IMG/VR virus record: IMGVR_UViG_3300043425_001634
Location: 1-64,000 of that record
Source: a virus
Direction: 5' to 3' (one strand)
DNA length: 64,000 bases
The notes under the pieces were generated by a model. That model was given only the letters and a program-made list of their open reading frames with translations. It was not told the origin of the DNA and did no database searches. Below, piece after piece: positions 35,280 through 43,914 of the stretch. The stretch's first letter is position 1. Each line of letters begins with the position of its first letter. The position numbers were made by a program, and so were the translations under genes.

Positions 35280-35668
35280 TCAGATTTTGCGATTGGGCAA
35301 ATTTGCTTCCCGGCAAAAAAACGTTTTTTTTCTCCACAGTAAGAGCAAGTTTCTACGCCGATCGCCTGATAAAAACCAGTAGAAAATCTTGAGCGCATTT
35401 CTTGTTCTTGACTAGATTTTGGTAACGTTTCTTCTTGATCGACTGAATTGCTCTTGTCTTCGCCAATTGACTCAGGCAATTGAATCAATCCGGATCCAGA
35501 TTCAGATTGAAATAACAAATTTTGATTGCTTGATTGTTTCTCCAGGATTAAAGGAATTGCTTCAGTCCATCCATTTTCGGGTTTTGGAATTTGCAAGGAT
35601 TCAGCGATTTCCTTAATTTCTCTCCAATCAAGCTGAGATAGCTCAGTATTGGACCACATTTTAGCCAC
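35264..35668 (-). CDS. Zinc-ribbon protein next to the capsid gene
   Basis: A 134-aa product. It has a short N-terminal SAP-like helix pair (LDWREIKEIAESLQIP), an acidic, Gln/Ser-rich linker (about 45-90) and a C-terminal zinc ribbon with CSYCG then CPIAKSDC (about 108-131). The N-terminal part and ribbon suggest a DNA- or protein-binding adaptor. It begins one base before the capsid gene stop. Possibly a head-tail joining or packaging helper. Confidence 0.5.
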   Translation of the reverse strand: MAKMWSNTELSQLDWREIKEIAESLQIPKPENGWTEAIPLILEKQSSNQNLLFQSESGSGLIQLPESIGEDKSNSVDQEETLPKSSQEQEMRSRFSTGFYQAIGVETCSYCGEKKRFFAGKQICPIAKSDCPNK

Positions 35669-37519
35669 CTACACTGGAGAATCAGCTAGACGAATCTCGA
35701 CAACTCTTAATTGTTCGTTGCCCGATCCACCCGCGCGAGCGGGATCAATATCTAGCGCCCCGCAGCCTTCGTGAGATAACCAAATATAGCGGTTCAATCG
35801 GCCAAAGTCGTCATTGTTATCGCGCCGCAACATCATTGGCATTGATGTCGCCCATCCAATAGAATCGGGACCAAAGGCAAAGCCTGATCTCATTACTTTT
35901 GATGCGCCGCCGCCAACTGCTTCTTGTGCAACTCCAGTCGTTCCCACCGCACCTGTACTAAAGCTGCTGCCCTGGAAAATATGAAATCCAGCGATCTTGC
36001 CGACATATCCAGAGATTCGATTGATTTCATTATTTTGAGTTGCGTTCACGAACATATTCGTCACGCTTTCAACATTTTCTTTTGAAATATATTGATGGTG
36101 TGAATATGTGTCAGATTGCAATTGCCCAACATGATTTGGGGGGCAAGCAATTCCATAGCAACCGTCTTCGTAAGTGGGAATATTTTGTGAGGCTAAATAA
36201 GCGTACAACTGACCCAAAAATGGAACGGTCATTTGTCCACCAGAGGTCACCTGTGCCGCTGTGGAAACTACTCCACCGCCAGAACTGTAGACAACATTTG
36301 TTGTCGTAAACCAAATCTCCTGGTGGGCCAAATCCTCCCACTGAGCATAGTTATAAGCAATACGACGGCGCAGGACCATCTCTAAATCAACAAGCGAGTA
36401 AGCGGTAATAAATTCGGGAATTGCCACCGCAGGATTTGATGCAGTTTTTCCCATCCCGTTTTCGAGAATTACTACTGATTCTGCCGTGCTAGTTAAAGGC
36501 TGACTTGCGATATTAGTTGGAGTACCCGGAGTTAACGTCCAGTCGGCTGCTACCGTACCACCTTGAACGTGAGGAATACGAGGTACTAAAATCGTCTGTC
36601 CCGGAGGAATCCCTGTTTGAATTCGGCGATTACTGAATTGCCACAAAACGTGAGCGGGGGTATGCTCCAATCGCATCGACTCAGAAAGATAATCCAGAAA
36701 AAGAGGAGGCACGTCCGCTAAAGTAGTTGGGGCGTCAATACCAGCGCCGGATCCCCCGCCACCTCGCAAAAAACCGTGTTTTTTGGCATAACATTCCATG
36801 CCATCTCTAAGTGCACCACGATTTTTCTTGACGAATTTCACTAAAGGCCGGTTATCAACCTGAAGACTGACCTTTCCCGTGGCATGATCGGTTACGTGGA
36901 TACCAGATTTTTTCACTCCATCAGAAATTCTTTGAAATTCGCGAAATGCGGCGTCGCCGTCTAAGGCTTGTTTTGCAGCGGTGGCAATATATGGACCGGT
37001 TACAGCGGTAGAAGAAGGCGATCGCAGATCAAGACCTGGTACGGGAGAATAGCCAAAATCATTCACCACGCTGGCTATTAAATTTTTTTCGTCAACCGCT
37101 TTTTTTAGCTTTGCTTCGTATTCTTGCTTAAGCTGCTCTTTGGCGTCTCTTTCTTTGGTGATCTGTTCGACCAATGATTGATTTTGGTCTTCTGCCTTTG
37201 CAAGTCGCTCTGAAATGTCCTTAGTTACATCTGCGGCTTTTCTCTCAAACATTTTTTGCAGCATATCCTTGCTAAGAGAAATGTTGCCATTATCTTCAAA
37301 GCTAATCTGAGGAGTAATTGCCTGAATCGCCCGATCCAAAGACTGAGAAGGCTTGTCTTCTTCTGCGGCAGAATCACTGCCTTTAATGCTACTGGGAAAA
37401 ACCTGTACAGGAACAGAGTCACCTGAATCAGTTGTAGCTGGTTGAGTTTTTTTCAAATTATCTTTGCCTGACTTTGCCCGATTGATGGCATCGATAATAC
37501 CTTGTTCGTTTGTGGCCAT
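35669..37519 (-). CDS. Major capsid protein with fused N-terminal scaffold-like region
   Basis: A 616-aa product. Residues 1-60 are disordered, 65-150 form a coiled coil (MLQKMFERKAADVTKDIS to KLKKAVDEKN) like the delta/scaffold region of HK97-type capsids, and residues about 230-616 look like a HK97-fold coat protein (MRLEHTPAHVLWQFSN, IPPGQTILVPRIP, RRRIAYNYAQWEDLA, FGPDSIGWATSMP, and a last strand RVVEIRLADSP). The details recall the N4-gp56 group. A protease gene lies upstream, so the N-terminal region is probably cut off during maturation. Gene order (protease, capsid, then tail genes) is typical. Confidence 0.75.
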   Translation of the reverse strand: MATNEQGIIDAINRAKSGKDNLKKTQPATTDSGDSVPVQVFPSSIKGSDSAAEEDKPSQSLDRAIQAITPQISFEDNGNISLSKDMLQKMFERKAADVTKDISERLAKAEDQNQSLVEQITKERDAKEQLKQEYEAKLKKAVDEKNLIASVVNDFGYSPVPGLDLRSPSSTAVTGPYIATAAKQALDGDAAFREFQRISDGVKKSGIHVTDHATGKVSLQVDNRPLVKFVKKNRGALRDGMECYAKKHGFLRGGGGSGAGIDAPTTLADVPPLFLDYLSESMRLEHTPAHVLWQFSNRRIQTGIPPGQTILVPRIPHVQGGTVAADWTLTPGTPTNIASQPLTSTAESVVILENGMGKTASNPAVAIPEFITAYSLVDLEMVLRRRIAYNYAQWEDLAHQEIWFTTTNVVYSSGGGVVSTAAQVTSGGQMTVPFLGQLYAYLASQNIPTYEDGCYGIACPPNHVGQLQSDTYSHHQYISKENVESVTNMFVNATQNNEINRISGYVGKIAGFHIFQGSSFSTGAVGTTGVAQEAVGGGASKVMRSGFAFGPDSIGWATSMPMMLRRDNNDDFGRLNRYIWLSHEGCGALDIDPARAGGSGNEQLRVVEIRLADSPV

Positions 37520-37579
37520 GATTTATTTTATTGCTGTCTTTATGGCCAATGCTAATAAAAAATAGTATGATCTTCAAGT

Positions 37580-37612
37580 AAATAGACATATAGCAACTAA
37601 ATAGACGCTATA
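37580..37612. promoter_or_regulatory. Operator-like repeats before the HTH gene at 37643
   Basis: Two direct copies of AAATAGAC (37580-37587, 37599-37606) 19 bp apart, overlapped by an inverted repeat TATAGC/GCTATA. A spacing of about two helical turns fits binding of a regulator dimer. It lies between the divergent capsid gene and the HTH gene, so it may control either. Confidence 0.45.
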
Positions 37613-37642
37613 TGAATCAAGCTAATTGTATTTTGCCGTAAA

Positions 37643-37945
37643 ATGACAAATAATTTAAATGAACAACTTGGCTCTAGATTAAGAGAAGCAAGAAGGCTTT
37701 CTGGCATGACCCAAAAAGAAATGGCAAAAAAAATAAACTCTGAGCCATTATATTTGGAAATGGCTCAGAGAACAGTAACTCAGAAAATGGTAAGTCGAGT
37801 AGAAACGGGACAGTGTCCGGCCAGTTTTCTATACGTCCAGGTGATAGCACTCTTAACCGGGCAGCACACTAATTTCTTTACTATATTTTTGCATTCTGCG
37901 CTGAATAAGACCAGCGGCAGGCAAGTTCGGAATCAACACAAATGA
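37643..37945 (+). CDS. XRE-type HTH protein, antisense to the protease gene end
   Basis: A 100-aa product with a Cro/C1-like helix-turn-helix (LGSRLREARRLSGMTQKEMA, then KMVSRVETGQCP). The loop between helices 3 and 4 is longer than usual. It is the only plus-strand gene inside the minus-strand head module, and its last 31 codons overlap the end of the protease gene. It has repeats in its promoter. It likely controls late-gene expression or is a small immunity-type regulator. Confidence 0.65.
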   Translation: MTNNLNEQLGSRLREARRLSGMTQKEMAKKINSEPLYLEMAQRTVTQKMVSRVETGQCPASFLYVQVIALLTGQHTNFFTIFLHSALNKTSGRQVRNQHK

Positions 37946-38965
37946 CACTTCTCCCAAGTCAATAATTCCAATTCGCTCATAATAAGGAGCAACGTTCTCT
38001 TTCCCTTTATTAAGTTCCGTAGGAACAGAGTGAGGACATTTTTTGTCCATAAAAGAACATTTGCAAATTGGGCAAAAAATGTCCTTAAACTCAAATCCTC
38101 CCAAGCTGACGGAGTTCAACAAGGAAAATCTAATTTTTTGAGCAATTGGCGAGGTTATCGGAATAGCAGCGATCGCGATAACTGAAATATATCCTTCTTC
38201 TTTAACTATTTTTTGATTAATATCTAATTGATCCTTGACTCCCATTTTTTGAACTAGCCACGAATGCTGATAAATTTCATCAGGAGAAATTATCTCGATC
38301 TTAAAATCTATCAACAAAGAATGGCTTTTATTTACTGAATCCCAGTCGTGATCCAGTGTGACGGGAATACCGCAAATCATGTTAGCCATTTTTTGCAAAT
38401 CCGGAAAAGTCCACCGACTAAAGCTTCGGTTTACTATATTGTCGGCAATGCGGATCGGGTACACTACAAACTCTTCTGCTTGAACCGAAGGAAAACCCAA
38501 AGGAATATAAGAATTGTATTTCTCTAAATATTTTTCTGACGGAATAATATTGGATTGATAGGTTTCAGCATACTCGGCGACTTGCCCGTCATCAGTGCAG
38601 TATCTTAAAGTGATTTTTTCGGGCTGAATCCGGTGATCTTTGTTAATCAACGCATCCGAAGAATAGTGTAGAATTAAAGATTTTGTGCTTGGGCTTAACC
38701 CTGCGGACTCTAATCGTTCAACCAAAGGAGAAGAAGCTATTTCTAGGTGAATATTTCCATCAGCCGAAACAGAAAGTGAAGCATCCCAAGAAATGATACT
38801 AGATTGAAGCGATTCAATGATTTTTTCAACCTGATCCACGGAAACATTTTGAGTCTCGACCAACGTAAACTTAGGAGAATACAAAAAACGAGCGCTTCCT
38901 CTGGCGTCAGAGCGAATATCAAGAGGAAATGGTAAAATTTGACAAGTAAGAGTGAGTAGAGACAT
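37853..38965 (-). CDS. Putative prohead maturation protease with zinc site
   Basis: About 370 aa. Central region: GIPVTLDHDWDS gives a likely catalytic His, and about 80 residues later LNSVSLGGFEF gives a likely catalytic Ser, the His...Ser order of S78/U35-type prohead proteases. Right after that comes a zinc motif CPICKCS...KKCPH, seen in some large-phage proteases. It stands just upstream of the capsid gene, the normal position. Start: ATG 38965 is preferred to 38995, because the longer form would run deep into the divergent region. The protease assignment is by motif order and synteny, not by full-length similarity. Confidence 0.6.
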   Translation of the reverse strand: MSLLTLTCQILPFPLDIRSDARGSARFLYSPKFTLVETQNVSVDQVEKIIESLQSSIISWDASLSVSADGNIHLEIASSPLVERLESAGLSPSTKSLILHYSSDALINKDHRIQPEKITLRYCTDDGQVAEYAETYQSNIIPSEKYLEKYNSYIPLGFPSVQAEEFVVYPIRIADNIVNRSFSRWTFPDLQKMANMICGIPVTLDHDWDSVNKSHSLLIDFKIEIISPDEIYQHSWLVQKMGVKDQLDINQKIVKEEGYISVIAIAAIPITSPIAQKIRFSLLNSVSLGGFEFKDIFCPICKCSFMDKKCPHSVPTELNKGKENVAPYYERIGIIDLGEVSFVLIPNLPAAGLIQRRMQKYSKEISVLPG

Positions 38966-39057
38966 AATGGCTTCTTTGTTGCTAAGTTTAAACAATTTGT
39001 CAGTTGAAATTGGTTGCGCTTGTAGTCCTTTTTTAGCAGGAGGATATAAGCGTACTA

Positions 39058-39455
39058 TGCTTGATTTTGCTCAAGTAGAGCGAACTATAGTTGGCACCCC
39101 AATGATGGGTTCTCCATTCTATATTAATCCTTTTTTTTGGGAAATACAGTCAATTCTTAAAGAAACTGAAATGACAATGTTACAATTAATTTATAAAACA
39201 TCGGACAACTTAAGGAGACAGCATAAACCTTACGCAATAAATTGCCAAGATACAATTGAATTCATTGTAGAAGAAAGCACAAATTCTCGTCAAATTGCCA
39301 CAGGATTTTCTTTGCAAACGATTGAAAACACCGTAGGTATTAAGTATTATGGGGCATTTCCAGTATGGATCGGCAACTTAGAAATTCAGCGAATAAAAAC
39401 ATCTCACCTGTGGCAAGCTTCATTTCAACTGACAGAACTAGATCCTTTAAGTTAA
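39058..39455 (+). CDS. Hypothetical protein upstream of the fibre
   Basis: About 132 aa. The best start is ATG 39058, with GGAGG upstream, because an earlier ATG at 38967 sits one base from the divergent start at 38965 and leaves no room for promoters. The product is beta-rich (TIEFIVEESTNSRQIATGF, AFPVWIGNLEIQRI). It stands 6 nt before the fibre gene and is likely its partner, for example a base or attachment protein. Confidence 0.5.
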
Positions 39456-39461
39456 AAAAAT

Positions 39462-40811
39462 ATGGGTACTTTATTAGTTTATAACGGCGCAAAATGGGTT
39501 TCGATAGAACCACACGCATTTAGTCACGCAACTGGCGGCAAGGATGAACTAATGGCGTCTCTAATTGGTGCCGCAACTGAAGATTACGTTGATAGCGTGA
39601 TTGCTCATGTTGCTGATAGCGTGATTGCTCATGTTGCTGATACTGATCCACACCCAGATTATTTGCTCCAATCCGAATCAGATACATTATACGATTCAAT
39701 CGGTACAGCTAACGCAGCAATTTTAAGCCATGTTCAATCACCAGATCCCCATCCTAATTATTTGAATCAGTTGCAAGCCGACAGTTTGTATGATTCTTAT
39801 GGAGCCGCCGCAAGTGAAATCGGCGATCATCTAACAGCAAATAATCCACACCCTGGTTACTTGACTCAATCGACGGCTAATGCTTTATATGATTTTTTTG
39901 GTACGGCAGACACAAAACTCGCTGATCATATTAGCTTAGAAAATCCGCATCCCATTTACTTAACTCAAGCAGAAGGCGATACAGTTTATTCTGCCTTAAA
40001 TCATAATCATCCTTATGCCTCAATTAATCATAAAACACAGCATGAACCCCTCGGCAATGACTCTTTGGGTGGATATGCTCTTACCGTCCATGCCCATACT
40101 GGATCTAATATTTCGGGAAATATTTCTGGTAATGCGGCAAATATCACTGGAATCGCAGCGATCGCCAATGGTGGCACCGGAGCAAGTACCGCAGCCCAGG
40201 CACTTACCAATTTAGGTGCCGCCGCTGCCAGCCACAACCACGCCGCCAGCGCCATCAACTCTGGTACGGTGGCGATCACCAATGGCGGCACTGGGGCATC
40301 AACTGCCGCTGGCGCTCTTACGAATCTTGGTGCAGCACCGGCAACTCATACTCATGCCGCAAGCGCTATTACCAGTGGCACGATCGCGATCGCAAACGGT
40401 GGCACCGGAGCAAGTACCGCAGCCGCCGCTCGTACAAAATTAGGTGCAGCAGCAGCATCGCACACTCATGCTGCATCTTATATAGAGGCAGCAACTTTCC
40501 CTTTTGCAGCAGGGTGGAGTGAATATAGCCCTACTTATAGGTGTTTGATCGAAAAATATGAAGCCATAATGTTTCTTGCTGGCTTGGTAGAAAGATCAGC
40601 CACAAATCAACCGTTAATTCTTGTTTTACCCACTGAATATATACCTTTCAGCAGAAAACTATTTATGTGTTGGGGTATGATTGGTTCCACTTATACACCT
40701 TGTCGTGTTGATGTTGAGGTCAACGGCAACGTTTCATTAATCTACCCAATAACAAGTGCAGCAATAAGCTGGCTATCACTGGATTCAATTATTTTCAATC
40801 AAAGGCAATAG
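39462..40811 (+). CDS. Repeat-rich tail fibre
   Basis: A 449-aa product. Residues 40-185 hold four repeats of about 38 aa (DPHPxYLxQ...LYDxxGxA...H), preceded by a tandem copy of DSVIAHVA. Residues about 215-335 hold three repeats of a classic fibre shaft unit (IANGGTGASTAAxALTNLGA followed by ASHTHAAS). The last 100 residues form a variable head. Such shaft repeats shift by recombination and change host range. The DNA shows matching repeats, including a 24-bp perfect duplication near 39590-39640. The minus-strand fibre at 14.3 kb carries similar His-rich pieces. Confidence 0.8.
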   Translation: MGTLLVYNGAKWVSIEPHAFSHATGGKDELMASLIGAATEDYVDSVIAHVADSVIAHVADTDPHPDYLLQSESDTLYDSIGTANAAILSHVQSPDPHPNYLNQLQADSLYDSYGAAASEIGDHLTANNPHPGYLTQSTANALYDFFGTADTKLADHISLENPHPIYLTQAEGDTVYSALNHNHPYASINHKTQHEPLGNDSLGGYALTVHAHTGSNISGNISGNAANITGIAAIANGGTGASTAAQALTNLGAAAASHNHAASAINSGTVAITNGGTGASTAAGALTNLGAAPATHTHAASAITSGTIAIANGGTGASTAAAARTKLGAAAASHTHAASYIEAATFPFAAGWSEYSPTYRCLIEKYEAIMFLAGLVERSATNQPLILVLPTEYIPFSRKLFMCWGMIGSTYTPCRVDVEVNGNVSLIYPITSAAISWLSLDSIIFNQRQ

Positions 40812-40812
40812 A

Positions 40813-40856
40813 CTCATAAGCCCTTGGTCTCGTGTTCAAATCACGCTTGAGCCATA
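40813..40856 (+). other. Partial tRNA-Met 3' half, degenerate copy (att-like)
   Basis: Starts with a CTCATAA loop (Met anticodon CAT), then the 3' anticodon-stem strand, TGGTC, a T arm (TTCAAAT loop) and the 3' acceptor strand ending GAGCCA. There is no 5' half upstream. The sequence equals the copy at 47907-47950 except for two bases; here the T stem has a mismatch. It is followed by a terminator, as at the other copy. A tRNA 3' half is the usual attachment site of tyrosine recombinases. Confidence 0.7.
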
Positions 40857-40857
40857 G

Positions 40858-40904
40858 ACACCGCATCAGGGTACACTGCTGTAGGCTCAATGCGGTGTTT
40901 TTTT
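40858..40904 (+). terminator. Intrinsic terminator after the tRNA-Met half
   Basis: ACACCGCAT paired with ATGCGGTGT over a 23-nt loop, then a T-run. It ends the fibre unit and lies just after the tRNA-derived sequence. The same order (tRNA half, hairpin, T-run) is seen at 47.9 kb with an unrelated stem. Confidence 0.8.
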
Positions 40905-40968
40905 CACACCATGCTACAACTTTGCTACATTTTTTGTACTTTGTTTTGTAGTTAATCAAAATATTAAT

Positions 40969-42405
40969 TCAAGGAGCCAACTTAGCTTTTTTCGCTCTTT
41001 TTTTAGAATACCATTCAGCAATTTCAGGCACCCATGCTTGGAAATGCGGCCAAATTAAATCGCAGAGTTTCTGACATTCTAACTGGGCATCTTTTTTCCA
41101 GCGCATATCTAATAAATGCATCAGCGATCGCACATTTAAAGACATGACCCAATGTTGTCGCACATCAAAGGGAATAATCCCTCTAGCGTGTTCTTCCGCT
41201 GCCCCTTCAGAGATCAGTTGTTGATAGCGTTTTGCTGCTTCTAAACACCAAGCTAAATCGCGATCGCGCTGTGCTTGAGTATAGTCATAACGCTTTCCTT
41301 GGCGATCGGTGTAACTGCCCACGGGACGCAGATAAAATACTTCTTCGAGATCGCGTTTTCCTGTCGCCGCATCAACGATCCGATTTCCCGTATAGCGGTT
41401 AGAGTTATGCACCACCATACCATTGGCGACAAAATTATGCCAAGGACCTTCTACTTCTAGGTCATAAGTCATTTCAAATCCCAGGAATTCAACGCTTTTT
41501 ACCTTAATTGGATGCGATCGGAGTTTATTCCCTGGTGATTTCGGTTTAGGTTGCCAATTTTTTGCTTCGAGAATCGGTTGATAATTTTTGGCAAACTCCG
41601 CCTCTTTGTTATTTTTCTGTTCTAGAAACTCTTTATTCCGATAAAGTCCATTGCCTGCCACTGCCATGCCATTACATAAGACCCAGCAATTTTTAATCAT
41701 GTTAATTACCTGACCATTTTCGGCTGTCATTAAACCGACCGCTTCCCCCATTGTTTGCCAGCCGAATGTGGTAAATAAGCGGTGATTGGTCGTACAATCT
41801 AAGGCTTTACCATCTTCTAAAGTTAGGCGATAAACAGGTTGAATCCCTTTAGCCATCACATCCTTAATATGTCCGAACTCAAAAAAGCCAGTGGTTTCAT
41901 TCAGAACCCTTAGCCGCATTTTTTTGATTCGGGTTTTGCCATCACGACGATATTCTCCAGTGGGTTCTCCGTTTCGACCTTGTTTTAATCGTTGGCGAAT
42001 CGCTTTTTTGCCATTCGTCCATAACTCGTAAAGTTCCGCAATTTTGATTTTGCGTAAACTGCCACTAGCATGAACAAATGTCACCTCAGTATTTCCCGCC
42101 AGACACTGCACGTCGAAAGAAATTCCTACGCGGTGAGTTCTAATTTGCTGCATCACACTATGAGGAAAATATCCACAATTAAAAACAATGGCAGGGTGTT
42201 CGCAGCTACCAAAGTGTCCGCGATCGCCTGCCAATAATCTTTTTACAGCAATTTCTCCGCACTTGCTTTCTGATGGCCATTTGTCCAACTTAGATAACCA
42301 CTCATCTATTACATATTCTTCGCTGTAATCCTGGTGCATTGCTGCATAAATAATTTGCTGAGGATTCGCAGCTTTAGATAGCACTTCTACTCGAAATTTT
42401 TCCAT
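40969..42405 (-). CDS. thyX: Flavin-dependent thymidylate synthase ThyX, interrupted by an intein
   Basis: A 478-aa precursor. Residues 1-100 and 335-478 are ThyX: the signature around the active site (QIRTHRVGISFDVQ, then SNRYTG) is split exactly before the conserved Ser by an intein (101-334). The mature enzyme would have about 244 aa, the normal size, and convert dUMP to dTMP with methylenetetrahydrofolate, FAD and NADPH. With the thymidylate kinase at 59.9 kb it would raise dTTP supply during infection. It lies next to the first tRNA-Met half and is divergent from the zinc-protein gene. The C-terminal end is Lys/Ala-rich. Confidence 0.9.
   Translation of the reverse strand: MEKFRVEVLSKAANPQQIIYAAMHQDYSEEYVIDEWLSKLDKWPSESKCGEIAVKRLLAGDRGHFGSCEHPAIVFNCGYFPHSVMQQIRTHRVGISFDVQCLAGNTEVTFVHASGSLRKIKIAELYELWTNGKKAIRQRLKQGRNGEPTGEYRRDGKTRIKKMRLRVLNETTGFFEFGHIKDVMAKGIQPVYRLTLEDGKALDCTTNHRLFTTFGWQTMGEAVGLMTAENGQVINMIKNCWVLCNGMAVAGNGLYRNKEFLEQKNNKEAEFAKNYQPILEAKNWQPKPKSPGNKLRSHPIKVKSVEFLGFEMTYDLEVEGPWHNFVANGMVVHNSNRYTGNRIVDAATGKRDLEEVFYLRPVGSYTDRQGKRYDYTQAQRDRDLAWCLEAAKRYQQLISEGAAEEHARGIIPFDVRQHWVMSLNVRSLMHLLDMRWKKDAQLECQKLCDLIWPHFQAWVPEIAEWYSKKRAKKAKLAP
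41404..42105 (-). mobile_element. Intein in thyX (234 aa)
   Basis: Splicing motifs: the first residue Cys in CLAGNTEV (block A), TxxH in CTTNHRLFT (block B), and the C-terminal end with WHNFVANGMVVHN (block G) followed by Ser as the +1 residue. There is no LAGLIDADG motif; residues 240-285 may be a reduced insert of about 45-60 residues (WVLCNGMAVAGNGLY). It is therefore a mini-intein, probably unable to home. Inserting in the catalytic loop of ThyX is a known preference of cyanobacterial and phage inteins. Confidence 0.85.
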
Positions 42406-42453
42406 AAATTAGATATAATAAAACAAGAAGTTAAAGTTATTTTAGTACGAATC

Positions 42454-42939
42454 ATGGATAAAGCACAAGAGATTTTACACAGTTTAGAAAAATTAATTAA
42501 ATGGCGACGCGGGCAATCAAGATGCAAGCACTCTAAAAGCATTAGAGAAGGTAGTGTATTGTGCGAAGAATGCGGATTTCTTCGCTTGCCTGTGGTCACA
42601 ACATACCCGTCACAATGCAAAAAATGCGAACAACAACTTTCTAAGGTTGATGCAAGGGGTATATACTGTCCAGTTTGCAATTCTTACGAAAACTGGTTCT
42701 GCGCTCCAGAATTGCTCGTAGAAAAACACAGAGAATCAATTAAAGATTTTGTTGTCAGATGTCTGGATAACTATCCAGAACAAGAAGACTTTGCAAAAAG
42801 AATGGGATGGCCTAATTGCAGCGATCGCCAATTGGTTTGGTTGGCAAGCTTTCTCAACGAACAAACGATCGTTGAGTCAATCTTAACTTCTCACAATAAC
42901 GAAATCACTTCGCCGATTCCCCGAAAAAAAATCAGTTAA
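42454..42939 (+). CDS. Zinc-binding protein with two ribbons
   Basis: A 161-aa product. The Cys/His pairs CKH, CEECG, CKKCE and CPVCN (about residues 24-85) make two interleaved zinc ribbons like those of transcription or replication factors. The C-terminal half is helical (DFVVRCLDNYPEQEDFAKR). It is divergent from thyX over a 48-bp gap and is followed by a perfect 18-bp hairpin. The role is unknown; a DNA-binding helper is likely. Confidence 0.6.
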   Translation: MDKAQEILHSLEKLIKWRRGQSRCKHSKSIREGSVLCEECGFLRLPVVTTYPSQCKKCEQQLSKVDARGIYCPVCNSYENWFCAPELLVEKHRESIKDFVVRCLDNYPEQEDFAKRMGWPNCSDRQLVWLASFLNEQTIVESILTSHNNEITSPIPRKKIS

Positions 42940-42992
42940 TTTTAGCAATTTTTATTTACCATGCAAGCAACTCAATATTTTACAAATACAAC

Positions 42993-43038
42993 CCTGTCAG
43001 CACCCAAGGTAATGCGACTCACCTTGGGTGCTGACAGG
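42993..43038. terminator. Perfect 18-bp hairpin between convergent genes
   Basis: Arms 42993-43010 and 43021-43038 pair without a mismatch over a 10-nt loop. It stands between the plus gene ending at 42939 and the minus gene ending at 43065, and works as a two-way terminator. The T-run on plus is short (ATTTTG). Confidence 0.75.
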
Positions 43039-43064
43039 ATTTTGTCAAAATTTATATTTTTATA

Positions 43065-43818
43065 TTAATCCATAAAACATCCACATCCGCCCAAGTCAAA
43101 CAAATCTAGCTGAATTTCAGAATTATTCACCTGCTCACGCAAATTCGCTAAAGAAATATCTTTTAAAATGGTAACTGGTTTTTGCAATAAATTTTGCATT
43201 TCTTTTTCGTGATCTTCCCATTCAAGAAACCTTTCTGGAAAGTATTTTAGTAGTTTTCGCCATTGTGCTTTTCCGCCTCGAACACACGCTCCTCCGCAGT
43301 TATTGTGCGGAAATCCTTTGCTATAAAGTAAAGGCAAGCAAATTCCTAGTTTGCTAATTTCATGCTGGCACTGGAGTTTATCCCAGTAAGGCGGATCGCA
43401 AAGTGGAGCAAGCACATCCCAGGGCTCCCAGGACGATTTAATCTTAGACAGTCTGTGAATCTCACTCCAGTCAATTCCTACAATTAATTTAACTGAAGTA
43501 TCACAATTATTCTGTACCCAATTAAGGCAAGTTTCCTGTTTTAGGACGTGGCTACATGGAGCAATTCGACTATTTCCAAGCCATCGCTTATCTTTAAAAA
43601 CTTGTTGCGGAGTTCTTCCGTCCGAAACAAAACAAAGAGGAATTAATGTTTTTTTTGCTGAACTCATCGATAAAACGATATAAATCTGGATCTTCTATTT
43701 TTGTGTCAGCAAACAATAAAGTGATTTGAGTCGTTTTTGCTGTTTCTAGCAATTTTAATACAGAAGCGGCAGACCCTACTCCTCCGCTAAAAAAAACTAC
43801 ATATTTTTGTTCTATCAT
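43065..43818 (-). pseudogene. PP-loop ATP pyrophosphatase (PAPS-reductase-like), frameshifted at A8
   Basis: The ATG at 43818 starts a frame with the PP-loop FFSGGVGSAAS (residues 8-18) and LLFADTKIEDPDLYRF. At a run of eight A (43649-43656) the reading must move +1 to continue with VSDGRTPQQVFKD, LGNSRIAPCS, the Cys-rich NNCGGACVRGGKAQW and GGCGCF at the end. Repaired it has about 250 aa and matches the phage PAPS-reductase-like N-type pyrophosphatase group. Near the C-terminus is QLDLF, a clamp-binding peptide. Polymerase slippage at A8 could restore the frame. It may act in nucleotide or DNA modification. Confidence 0.7.
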
Positions 43819-43914
43819 GTTTTCTCGTTTAAACTTTATCAAATATTTTAGCACATAAAATCCCACCATTCCATTAATAACAGAAAGGTTTAATGGAATT
43901 TTATCAGCGGCCAA

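Noticed and set aside
35669-39455. Terminase or portal gene beside the capsid and protease
   Set aside because: None of the products near the head genes shows Walker, nuclease or portal-type features; they must lie outside the window.
40813-40856. Complete tRNA-Met gene
   Set aside because: No 5' half (acceptor strand, D arm, 5' anticodon stem) is present upstream, nor downstream in a permuted order.
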